In this document: one piece after another, positions 9,377 to 17,088 of the stretch | Layout: the number at the start of each line of letters is the position of its first letter | Position numbering within the stretch: position 1 is the first letter of the stretch | The notes under the pieces: generated by a model | What the model was told of the DNA's origin: nothing | Database searches by the model: none | What the model saw: the letters and a program-made list of their open reading frames with translations, nothing else | Program-made: the position numbers and the translations under genes | Assembly: GCA_015180985.1 (NCBI GenBank) | Contig: CP054185.1 | Location: 3,223,225-3,287,224 of the forward strand | Length of the DNA: 64,000 nt | Direction of reading: 5' to 3' | Source of the DNA: Flammeovirgaceae bacterium | GTDB lineage: Bacteria > Bacteroidota > Bacteroidia > Cytophagales > Cyclobacteriaceae

Positions 9377-10193
9377 ATTTTTCTTCTAGTCCGATACCAA
9401 ACAAAGCAAAGTCGTATTTCACCGGATCGATTGGATCAAACATTTTTAGTGTTTCGGTAAGTTCAAGTACGGTTTGCCAGTCGGTTTGCTTTCGTTTAAT
9501 CAATTTAAATTTTCGGGCTACCCGCTCAACGTGCACATCCAGCGGACAAACCAACTGGGCCGGCCTGATTTTTTTCCAGATGCCGAAATCAACACCGCGA
9601 TTATCGCTGCGCACCATCCAGCGTAAGTACATGGCCAGTCGCTTGCAGGTTGATTTCCTTTCGGGAGTGGCTACATGTTTTCTGGTGCGGGGAGGAAAAT
9701 CCGGCAGGCTGAAAAAAAGATTATGAAAATGAATCAGCCCCACTTCAACGGAGGGTTCAGCCGGCTCCACACAAAAGGCATCTTCCAGCGATTGGTGTTT
9801 GGAGTAATACCACCGTAAAAAAGCAATAAAGTAAAGGGCATCGGTAGTATTAAATGTACGGTGCCGGAAATCAAGAAACGGTTTCAGATCGTTTTCCCGA
9901 TGGTGGAGAATAAACCGGTACGGATCGTTATCCATCCATCCGAGCAACCTGCGGCAGTTATTAATAATGGTAACCCGTTGCCCCCAGGCGAGCGTGGCTG
10001 CAAATAGTCCTGCTATTTCAATATCCTGTTTTTTTATGAATTGATGCGGAATGATTATCGGATCGTTTTCAATAAACCCGGGCTGATTATACTGAATAAC
10101 CTTAGCCTCCAACAAAAACTTTATTTCTTCACCCGACTGTCGTCTTGTTTTCAAAGCCGCTGTAATAAAGCAGCAAGTAATGACAAAGATCAC
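9363..10193 (-). CDS. TIGR02757 family protein (DUF2400)
   Basis: Up to 276 residues. The core reads LEAKVIQYNQPGFIENDPII, IPHQFIKKQDIEIAGLFAAT and WGQRVTIINNCRRLLGWMD, the pattern of TIGR02757/DUF2400, a conserved Bacteroidota family whose biochemical role is unknown to me. The longest frame starts at a GTG (10193), but its first 13 residues are hydrophobic and unlike the family. A TTG at 10154 would give a start (KTRRQSGEEIKFLLEAKV) closer to the usual N-terminus, so the start is uncertain. It is convergent with the preceding permease gene and divergent from the Na/Pi cotransporter gene, 43 bp away. Confidence 0.85.
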   Translation of the reverse strand: MIFVITCCFITAALKTRRQSGEEIKFLLEAKVIQYNQPGFIENDPIIIPHQFIKKQDIEIAGLFAATLAWGQRVTIINNCRRLLGWMDNDPYRFILHHRENDLKPFLDFRHRTFNTTDALYFIAFLRWYYSKHQSLEDAFCVEPAEPSVEVGLIHFHNLFFSLPDFPPRTRKHVATPERKSTCKRLAMYLRWMVRSDNRGVDFGIWKKIRPAQLVCPLDVHVERVARKFKLIKRKQTDWQTVLELTETLKMFDPIDPVKYDFALFGIGLEEKSTRI

Positions 10194-10236
10194 AGTAGCG
10201 AAAGTGCAAAACCATTAAATTACAAAGCCTGATTTT

Positions 10237-11931
10237 ATGGACACCCATTTAAAGATCATTGAACTGCTGGCCGGCATCGGTATCTTCCTGTTCGGCATGT
10301 TCCAGCTCGAGGATTCCCTCAGGCAATTGTCGGGCAGTACATTCCGCAAACTTATCCGCAGGTTTACAAGTAACTGGTTCCGCAGTGTACTCAGCGGCAC
10401 GGTGGCTACTGCGGTATTACAAAGCAGTTCGGCCGTATCGTTAATGGTGCTGGCGTTTGCAGGCGCAGGAATTCTGGGTATGGAGAGCGCCATCGGTATC
10501 ATCATCGGCTCAAACCTGGGAACCACACTTACCAGTTGGATTGTGGCCACAATGGGTTTTAAACTCAAGATTGAAATTCTGGCGTTACCGTTTATCGGCC
10601 TGGGTGGTTTGGGCCTGATTGTTTTCGGTAAATCAACCCGTGCTACCAACATCAGCAAATTTCTGGTGGGTTTTGGGTTTTTGTTCATGGGACTTGATTA
10701 CATGAAAACCAGCATTGACGGACTGGCACAACGTTATGACCCGAGCGAATTAAGTCACTACCCCGGAGCAGTATTCATCCTGATTGGCCTTGTGCTTACC
10801 ATCCTGGTACAGTCCAGTTCGGCCGCCATGGCTATTATCCTGAGTTCTCTTTATTCCGGTGTCATCACGTTTCAACTGGCTGCCTATATGGTAATCGGTA
10901 TCAACATAGGTACAACCGTTACCATTATCATCGGTTCAGCAGGAACGCAAACCATCAAGAAACAAATTGCTTTAAGTCACTTGCTGTTCAATGTGATAAC
11001 CGCCCTGCTGACCATTTTATTATTTCCATTGCTGATCAACTTTATCCAAAAAGTTATTCATCTTGAAAATGATCCGGTAACGGGCATTGCACTGTTTCAT
11101 ACCTTATTTAACCTGATAGGCGTAACATTTTTCTTACCATGGATTGGCCGGTTTACCAAATTGATTGTGCGCCTGGTTCCGGAAAAGAAAATTACCCTAA
11201 CCAAATGCCTGCATACACTGAAACCTGATATACCCGAAGCGGGTATTGCAGCACTCAAAATCGAAATCCGGCATTTGGTAGTTGAGGTGCTCCGCTACCA
11301 CCTGCGGTTGCTGAAACTTACGCGCAGAGAACCGTTTCAATCGTTTCTCAAGAAAGAAGATAACATCCGGTTTGCCGAAAGTTCACTCGATGACTTATAC
11401 CAGGGGATTAAACTTCTTGAAGCCGAGATTTACACGTTTGCCTCAGGCTTGCAGATGCACGAACTTCGTGATGCCGAAGCCCGCGAACTGAATAAACTGT
11501 TGCACGCCACACGCAATGCGGTGGCATCGGCCAAAATTGTTAAAGACATCCGGCACAACCTGCAGGAAGCAGAAAACTCAGGCAATGAAGAAGTAGAAAA
11601 ACTGTACAAGTTCCTTAAAGACAAATGGGCGTCAGTTCACGAAGAGTTCATCTCCTTGCTGGAGGAAAAAGATACCGGCACAAACATTGGCGCCATCCAC
11701 ACCCTTACCGGTAGAAACAAAGAGGAGGATATAGCCTTTACCCAACTGCTTACCGCTGCCATTGCTTCACAGAAACTGCTACCAACCGATATCCCTACCC
11801 AAGTAGCCATCAACCGGGCGTTTAACATGTCGGTACGGCAGATGATCCATGCCCTGCGCGATTTGCTGTTTACCGAAAAAGAGGCTGAGATTGTTGAAAA
11901 ATTAAGCGAAACAACAGCCCCGAAAGCATAG
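10237..11931 (+). CDS. Na/phosphate cotransporter family protein with C-terminal PhoU-like domain
   Basis: 564-residue inner-membrane protein. It has two Na/Pi-cotransporter repeats, each marked by a QSSSA signature (TAVLQSSSAVS near residue 65 and TILVQSSSAAMAI near residue 190), in a membrane region covering about residues 5-310. The rest (about 330-555) is a soluble helical domain resembling PhoU, with a regulatory role inferred from the family. It probably imports inorganic phosphate with sodium, although members of this family have also been linked to nucleotide signalling. It is monocistronic: the next gene, fdsGB, begins 71 bp later and belongs to another function. Confidence 0.9.
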   Translation: MDTHLKIIELLAGIGIFLFGMFQLEDSLRQLSGSTFRKLIRRFTSNWFRSVLSGTVATAVLQSSSAVSLMVLAFAGAGILGMESAIGIIIGSNLGTTLTSWIVATMGFKLKIEILALPFIGLGGLGLIVFGKSTRATNISKFLVGFGFLFMGLDYMKTSIDGLAQRYDPSELSHYPGAVFILIGLVLTILVQSSSAAMAIILSSLYSGVITFQLAAYMVIGINIGTTVTIIIGSAGTQTIKKQIALSHLLFNVITALLTILLFPLLINFIQKVIHLENDPVTGIALFHTLFNLIGVTFFLPWIGRFTKLIVRLVPEKKITLTKCLHTLKPDIPEAGIAALKIEIRHLVVEVLRYHLRLLKLTRREPFQSFLKKEDNIRFAESSLDDLYQGIKLLEAEIYTFASGLQMHELRDAEARELNKLLHATRNAVASAKIVKDIRHNLQEAENSGNEEVEKLYKFLKDKWASVHEEFISLLEEKDTGTNIGAIHTLTGRNKEEDIAFTQLLTAAIASQKLLPTDIPTQVAINRAFNMSVRQMIHALRDLLFTEKEAEIVEKLSETTAPKA

Positions 11932-12002
11932 CAGCCGCACATCCGAAAGCACAGGCAAAAGACTAAAAATAGTGGTATCTTCAACGTTGATTTTGTGATG
12001 CT

Positions 12003-13697
12003 ATGTCGAAGAACTTAAGCTACCTGGCCGGAAGAAAGGGCGTTGCCAAAACCCTGTTTGAAGAACTGGGCATTGCCGCTACCGAAACGGGCACACCTCC
12101 GGTTGAAAAAATGGAGGAACTGCGAAAAGAATTCCTGGTGGGTAAAGCCAATGTGTACGGCACCGCTACCTTCTACGATTTTTTAAAACCCGAAAACCAG
12201 GGTAAAAAAGTGTACGTGTGCAACGGCAGTGCCTGCCTTTGTGCCGGAACTCAGCCTTCCTTAAAAGAAAAACTCCAACAACATTTTAAAGAAGAAGAAA
12301 TTGGCGAAATGTGCTGCCTGGGAAGATGTCATGAGAATTCCGCTTTTCATATTGCCGGGAAGAATTATTCAGGAAAAGCAATCGATTCCATTAATGAAAT
12401 AAAAAAGAACAAAACGGTAGTAGCCGATAAGTACACCATCGCTTCCAAAGGCACTGCTGTTCTTACACAAAAATTTCCGGGCCTTGAGGCTTATTATCAT
12501 ATCCTAAAAGACTGTTTAAAAAAACCTGTTACTCAATTACATAACGAATTAAAAACTTCGGGTTTACGGGGTCGGGGGGGTGCCGGTTTTCCGATGGCCA
12601 TAAAACTGGAGAGTTGCCGAAATACCGAAGCGGACCAGCGCTTTATTGTTTGCAATGCCGATGAGGGCGACCCCGGTGCCTACTCCGACCGCTATCTGCT
12701 GGAACATCAGCCCCATTCGGTATTGATGGGCATGATCATCGCAGGTTACTTAGCTGATGCATCGGTTGGTGTATTGTACATACGGGCAGAATACCCTGAG
12801 TCCATTGAAGTCATTGAAAGTGCAATACGGGAGCTTAATGAACACAATTTTATAGGAGAAAATATTTTTGGGTCAGGCTTCTCATTCCGGTTTAAAGTTA
12901 TCAAAGCACAAGGTGCCTACATCTGTGGAGAAGAGACAGCCTTGCTATCCTCCATCGAAGGTCAGCGGCCCGAAGTGCGGGTACGCCCGCCCTACCCCGC
13001 CCAGCAAGGTTTGTTTAATCTACCCACTGTTGTTAACAATGTTGAAACGCTTGCCAATCTTCCTTTCATTATGCAACACGGAGGCAAAGCGTTTGCTTCA
13101 ATTGGCACACCCAAATCAACCGGTACAAAACTGATTTCACTGGATGGCTACTTTAACAAGCCCGGCATCTATGAAGTGGATATGGGTACTCCCCTGCGTA
13201 TTGTGGTGAATGAATTAGGCGGTGGTTTTCGTAAGCCCGTTAAAGCCATGCACATTGGAGGACCGTTGGGCGGATTGGTACCCGTTTCAAAAATCAATGA
13301 CCTCACCATCGACTTCGAATCGTTTTCCAGAGAAGGTTTTCTGCTGGGGCATGCTTCCATCGTTTGCATCCCGGAAGACTTTCCACTCCTATTATATATT
13401 GAGCATCTGTTTGAGTTTACCGCCCACGAAAGTTGCGGCAAATGCTTCCCCTGCCGGCTGGGCTCTACCCGAGGCAAGGAGATGCTCCAAAAAGCACGTA
13501 CCAGCGATTATAAAATCAATCGTGCGTTGCTGGATGATTTGTTGGAAACCCTGGAAATCGGTTCGTTGTGCATGCTCGGTGGCGGCTTGCCGTTACCGGT
13601 AAAAAATGCCTTGCAGTATTTTGAAGATGAATTGAGTATCTATTTTACGGAATATAACCACGAAGGGCACAAAGAAATTTTACACAAAGGACACTAA
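12003..13697 (+). CDS. fdsB: NAD-dependent formate dehydrogenase, fused gamma-beta (NuoE-NuoF-like) subunit
   Basis: 564-residue flavin subunit that passes electrons from formate oxidation to NAD+. Residues about 1-130 are a NuoE/FdsG-type 2Fe-2S thioredoxin-like domain with cysteines in VCNGSACLCAG and MCCLGRC. Residues about 170-550 are NuoF/FdsB: FMN site GLRGRGGAGFPMAIKLESCR, then CNADEGDPGAYSDRYLLE and YICGEETALLSSIEGQRPE, and a C-terminal 4Fe-4S site ESCGKCFPCRLGS plus a later Cys in GSLCML. The FdsG-FdsB fusion points to formate dehydrogenase rather than respiratory complex I, and fdsA lies downstream. The family-like sequence ends near ALQYFEDELSIYF. The last 14 residues (YNHEGHKEILHKGH) are encoded by a CACAAAG-type repeat and look like an acquired tail. 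Confidence 0.9.
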   Translation: MSKNLSYLAGRKGVAKTLFEELGIAATETGTPPVEKMEELRKEFLVGKANVYGTATFYDFLKPENQGKKVYVCNGSACLCAGTQPSLKEKLQQHFKEEEIGEMCCLGRCHENSAFHIAGKNYSGKAIDSINEIKKNKTVVADKYTIASKGTAVLTQKFPGLEAYYHILKDCLKKPVTQLHNELKTSGLRGRGGAGFPMAIKLESCRNTEADQRFIVCNADEGDPGAYSDRYLLEHQPHSVLMGMIIAGYLADASVGVLYIRAEYPESIEVIESAIRELNEHNFIGENIFGSGFSFRFKVIKAQGAYICGEETALLSSIEGQRPEVRVRPPYPAQQGLFNLPTVVNNVETLANLPFIMQHGGKAFASIGTPKSTGTKLISLDGYFNKPGIYEVDMGTPLRIVVNELGGGFRKPVKAMHIGGPLGGLVPVSKINDLTIDFESFSREGFLLGHASIVCIPEDFPLLLYIEHLFEFTAHESCGKCFPCRLGSTRGKEMLQKARTSDYKINRALLDDLLETLEIGSLCMLGGGLPLPVKNALQYFEDELSIYFTEYNHEGHKEILHKGH

Positions 13698-13698
13698 G
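13655..13698. repeat. Left inverted repeat flanking the GxxExxY gene
   Basis: 44-bp segment beginning TAACCACGAAGGGCACAAAG and ending TACACAAAGGACACTAAG. It overlaps the last codons and stop of fdsB. It is an imperfect reverse complement of 14131-14177, so the two copies bracket the GxxExxY gene. Matching blocks are TAACCAC, CAAAG and TACACAAAGG/GCAC. Confidence 0.75.
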
Positions 13699-13730
13699 CC
13701 GTGACATTCTTAATGGTTAAATAGATTGGA

Positions 13731-14111
13731 ATGACAGAAAATGAAATAGCAAATAAAGTAATCGGATTGGCAATAGATGTCCATAAAGTCCTTGGGCCTG
13801 GTTTACTGGAAAGTGCCTATAAAGAAAGTTTATACTATAAGATCCGAAAGGATGGTTTTTATGTTGAGAAAGAAAAAGCAATGCCGCTGATTTTCGATGA
13901 GGTTAAGCTCGAATGTGGTTATCGAATCGATATTGATGTTGAAAACAAGCTTGTAATTGAAACGAAGAGTGTTGATGCTTTAAACGATATTCATTTGGCA
14001 CAAACATTAACCTACCTTAAATTAGCAAATTATAAACTTGGTCTGCTAATAAATTTTAATGTAGTGTTACTAAAAGAAGGAATTAAACGAATAATTAATG
14101 GCCATTTGTAA
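13731..14111 (+). CDS. GxxExxY family protein (predicted PD-(D/E)XK nuclease fold)
   Basis: 126-residue protein with the family signature GPGLLESAYKE at residues about 23-33, after a conserved opening (NEIANKVIGLAIDVHKVLG). A possible nuclease-type core follows at about residues 68-84 (RIDIDVENKLVIETKSV), supplying Asp, Glu and Lys in the order seen in PD-(D/E)XK folds. The C-terminal LLINFNVVLLKEGIKRI is also typical. The cellular role of GxxExxY proteins is not established. The gene sits between fdsB and fdsA, inside inverted CACAAAG-type repeats, and its AT-richer composition differs from both neighbours. This suggests an inserted unit unrelated to formate metabolism. The start at ATG 13731 fits the family N-terminus. 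Confidence 0.88.
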   Translation: MTENEIANKVIGLAIDVHKVLGPGLLESAYKESLYYKIRKDGFYVEKEKAMPLIFDEVKLECGYRIDIDVENKLVIETKSVDALNDIHLAQTLTYLKLANYKLGLLINFNVVLLKEGIKRIINGHL

Positions 14112-14177
14112 ACCACAAAGAAACTGCACACTAAGTCTTTGTGCCCTTTGTGTACACCTTTGAGCTCTTTGTGGTTA
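14111..14177. repeat. Right CACAAAG-type inverted repeat flanking the GxxExxY gene
   Basis: It begins AACCACAAAGAAACTGCACA at the GxxExxY stop and ends CTCTTTGTGGTTA. The part 14131-14177 is the imperfect reverse complement of the left copy at 13655-13698. The whole segment is also palindromic on its own, with AACCACAAAG at one end and CTTTGTGGTT at the other. It lies in the leader just before fdsA. Confidence 0.75.
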
Positions 14178-14191
14178 AAAAAACAGTTGAT

Positions 14192-16975
14192 ATGGAAGCG
14201 GTGAAGACAACATCAACGGTAAACATCCACACCAACGGTAATGGTGCGGAGAAAATTAAACTGGCGTTCATTAACGGCAAACCTTATGAGATAAAAGAAG
14301 GCGAAACAATATTGTCGTTTGTGCGCAGGAGTTTAGGTAATCGCATCCCTACACTCTGCGATGCGCCTAACCTTGAACCGTTCGGTTCATGCCGGGTTTG
14401 CAGCGTGGAAGTTGCCCTGCAACCAAACGGCAATACAAAAACCGTTGCCTCCTGCCATACACCGGTTACTGCAAATTCCTTCATCTACACCGATACTGAA
14501 AAAATCACAAGACTACGCAAAAACATCATCGAACTGGTGCTTACCGATCACCCGCTCGACTGCCTGACCTGCGAAGTAAATAACAACTGCGAACTGCAAA
14601 CAGTAGCCGCACAAGTTGGCGTTCGCACCGTGCGTTACCCGGAAGGTAAAACCCATCTCGATCGCAAGAAGGATTTGAGTCACCCCTACATGACCTCCGA
14701 TCTTTCCAAGTGTATCAACTGCTTCCGCTGTGTACGCGCCTGCGATGAAGTGCAGGGCGAAATGGTACTAAGCATGGCCGGCCGCGGATTTGACAGCCGC
14801 ATTATAAAAAGCTTTGACGATAACTTCCTGAACTCCGACTGTGTAAGCTGTGGTGCGTGCGCACAGGCTTGTCCTACCTCAGCCATTTCGGATGTGTTTG
14901 AATCGAAAAGCATTAACGTGCAGAAAAAAGTACGCACGGTATGCACCTATTGTGGCGTGGGTTGCAACCTGGAAGTGGCCGTTAACGATGATAAAATCAA
15001 ATCCATACAAGCACCCTACGATGCCGAGGTAAACCAGGGGCATACGTGTTTGAAAGGGAGATTTGCATTTTCCTTCTACAATCATCCGGACCGGTTACGT
15101 ACACCCCTCATCCGTAAAAACGGTGAGCTTCAGCCGGCCTCCTGGGATGAAGCCTATGATTTCATCGCAGAAAAACTTACGCATATTAAAAACACCTATG
15201 GGCCCGATTACATCGCAGGCATTTCATCTGCGCGCTGTACGAATGAAGAGAATTACCTGATGCAGAAATTTATCCGGGTAGTTATCGGCACCAACAACAT
15301 CGACAGTTGTGCACGGGTGTGTCACTCGCCTACTGCCTTGGGCATGCAACGCAGTTTTGGAACAGGTGCAGCCACCAACTCCATTGAAGATTTAAAATAT
15401 ACCGACTGCATTCTGGTAATTGGCGCCAATCCCACCGATGGCCATCCCGTAACAGGCGCCAAGTTCAAGCAGTTTGCCATGAAGGGCAAAACCACGATTG
15501 TAATTGACCCGCGCAGAACCGAACTGGCCCGCTACGCCACCTATCACCTGCCGCTTCGCCCGGGCACCAATGTGGCTATACTCAACATGATGTTGTACTA
15601 CATCATCACCGAAGGGCTGGAGGACAAGCAATTTATTGAATCGCGAACAGAAGGCTATGACGATTTCAAAAAGCAAATACTGAACGTAAACATCGATGAA
15701 CTGGAGAACATCACCGGTGTTGATAAAAACCTGGTACACGATGCCACGCTGGCTTATGCCAAAGCTAAAGCAGCCATGGCCTTCCATGGATTAGGCGTTA
15801 CCGAACATTCTTACGGAACGTATGCCATCATGCTCATTACCGATCTGGCCATGATCACCGGCAACATTGGCCGCAGGGGTGTTGGCGTGAACCCTTTACG
15901 CGGACAAAATAACGTTCAGGGCGCTGCCGATATGGGCTGCCAGCCGCACCAGGGTGCCGGGTATTTTGATGTTACCCATCCGGAGTATCATAAAATGTAT
16001 GAAGACTTTTATGGCGTTAAACTCCCCAACCACATCGGCTATAAAATTCCGCAGATGTACACCGCTTCGCTGGATAACAAACTGAAAGCGCTGTGGCTGA
16101 TGGGCGAAGATTTGGTGCAGACCGACCCGAATACCAACAAAGTAATGGCTGCGTTGAAAAAACTGGACTTACTGGTCGTGCAGGAACTGTTCATGACCGA
16201 AACCGCCAAGATTGCCACAGTAGTGTTGCCCGGAGCGTCATTCCTTGAAAAAAGCGGAACGTTTACCAACGGAGAACGAAGAATACAACGCGTAAATAAA
16301 GTGGTAGAGCCGATTGAAGGCACGAAGGCTGACGGACAGATTGTGGTGGACATCATGAACCGGATGGGGTATCCGCAACCCGATTATGATCCGGATACAG
16401 TATTGAAAGAAATCTCCCGAATTGTTCCGTTCTTTAAGGGTGTAAAATGGAATGAACTTGGCGAAAACGGAAAACAATGGCCGGTAAAAGAAGACGGCAC
16501 CGATACCAAAATCCTGCACACCGAAACGTTCAAGCGCGGCAAAGGCAAGTTTCATTATTTCGATTTTAAGGAAAGTCGGGAAATTATTAACAACGGAAAA
16601 GAATACCCCTACATCATCACGACCAACCGTGAACTGGAGCATTACAATGCCGGCACGATGACGCGCAGGACAAAAAACGTTGAACTGCTCACCGAAGATG
16701 TATTGTTGATCAACCCGGCCGATGCCGAAAAACATTTCATTAAGGAAGGCGACATGGTTTGTGTCGAGTCGGCAAGGGGCAAGGTAGATTTGAAAGCCCG
16801 TATAACCGATGAAGTGAAGCCCGGCATACTGAGTTCTACGTTCCATTTTCCGGAAATCGGGTTGAATGTAATCGGCTCAGACGAACACGACAGCGAAGCC
16901 ATGTGCCCGGAATACAAAGTGATTGCGGTGAACATCCGCAAGAGCAAGGGGATCAGAAAAGCTGTGCATAGTTAA
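14192..16975 (+). CDS. fdsA: NAD-dependent formate dehydrogenase, molybdenum alpha subunit
   Basis: 927-residue catalytic subunit oxidising formate to CO2. In order: a 2Fe-2S domain (LCDAPNLEPFGSCRVCSVEV, later Cys in ASCHTP), a His-Cys 4Fe-4S site (HPLDCLTCEVNNNC), two ferredoxin 4Fe-4S motifs (CINCFRCVRAC and CVSCGACAQAC), then the bis-MGD domain with CTYCGVGC and a fourth cysteine in HTCLKGRF. The active-site ligand lies in CARVCHSPTALG and is cysteine rather than selenocysteine. The C-terminal molybdopterin-dinucleotide-binding domain follows (YIITTNRELEHYNAGTMTRR). The start is set at ATG 14192: an upstream in-frame GTG at 14141 lies inside the repeat and would add 17 residues unlike the family. 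Maturation needs FdhD, encoded at 23.9 kb. Confidence 0.93.
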   Translation: MEAVKTTSTVNIHTNGNGAEKIKLAFINGKPYEIKEGETILSFVRRSLGNRIPTLCDAPNLEPFGSCRVCSVEVALQPNGNTKTVASCHTPVTANSFIYTDTEKITRLRKNIIELVLTDHPLDCLTCEVNNNCELQTVAAQVGVRTVRYPEGKTHLDRKKDLSHPYMTSDLSKCINCFRCVRACDEVQGEMVLSMAGRGFDSRIIKSFDDNFLNSDCVSCGACAQACPTSAISDVFESKSINVQKKVRTVCTYCGVGCNLEVAVNDDKIKSIQAPYDAEVNQGHTCLKGRFAFSFYNHPDRLRTPLIRKNGELQPASWDEAYDFIAEKLTHIKNTYGPDYIAGISSARCTNEENYLMQKFIRVVIGTNNIDSCARVCHSPTALGMQRSFGTGAATNSIEDLKYTDCILVIGANPTDGHPVTGAKFKQFAMKGKTTIVIDPRRTELARYATYHLPLRPGTNVAILNMMLYYIITEGLEDKQFIESRTEGYDDFKKQILNVNIDELENITGVDKNLVHDATLAYAKAKAAMAFHGLGVTEHSYGTYAIMLITDLAMITGNIGRRGVGVNPLRGQNNVQGAADMGCQPHQGAGYFDVTHPEYHKMYEDFYGVKLPNHIGYKIPQMYTASLDNKLKALWLMGEDLVQTDPNTNKVMAALKKLDLLVVQELFMTETAKIATVVLPGASFLEKSGTFTNGERRIQRVNKVVEPIEGTKADGQIVVDIMNRMGYPQPDYDPDTVLKEISRIVPFFKGVKWNELGENGKQWPVKEDGTDTKILHTETFKRGKGKFHYFDFKESREIINNGKEYPYIITTNRELEHYNAGTMTRRTKNVELLTEDVLLINPADAEKHFIKEGDMVCVESARGKVDLKARITDEVKPGILSSTFHFPEIGLNVIGSDEHDSEAMCPEYKVIAVNIRKSKGIRKAVHS

Positions 16976-16983
16976 AAATCCAA

Positions 16984-17072
16984 AACCACAGAGCACACAA
17001 AGGTTACACACAGAGCACAAAGTTTTGTTTGTTCTTTGTGAACTTTGTGCCTTCTTCGTGTACTTTGCGGTT
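16984..17072. repeat. Gene-less CACAAAG-type palindrome
   Basis: 89-bp imperfect palindrome between fdsA and the serine hydrolase gene. The left arm begins AACCACAGAGCACACAAAGG and the right arm ends GTGTACTTTGCGGTT, with CTTTGTG units in between. It resembles the repeats around the GxxExxY gene but holds no gene. It could fold as a hairpin in RNA, but no T-run follows directly, so it is not called a terminator. Confidence 0.65.
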
Positions 17073-17088
17073 CATTAAATCCGCCCTT

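Noticed and set aside
14141-14191. Longer fdsA reading frame from GTG 14141
   Set aside because: The added codons lie in the CTTTGTG repeat and give residues unlike the family; ATG 14192 fits the expected N-terminus.
16238-16846. 202-codon open frame opposite fdsA
   Set aside because: Shadow of a strongly supported gene; no recognisable protein features.
13655-17072. CACAAAG/CTTTGTG repeats considered as a CRISPR array
   Set aside because: Units are irregular, inverted, imperfect and not separated by spacers of constant length; no cas genes.
16977-17075. Palindrome after fdsA as a rho-independent terminator
   Set aside because: No T-run follows the stem on either strand and the stem is interrupted by several mismatches.
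17029-17088. Longer serine hydrolase frame from 17029
   Set aside because: The extra 20 residues are encoded by the palindromic repeat and come before a normal signal peptide.
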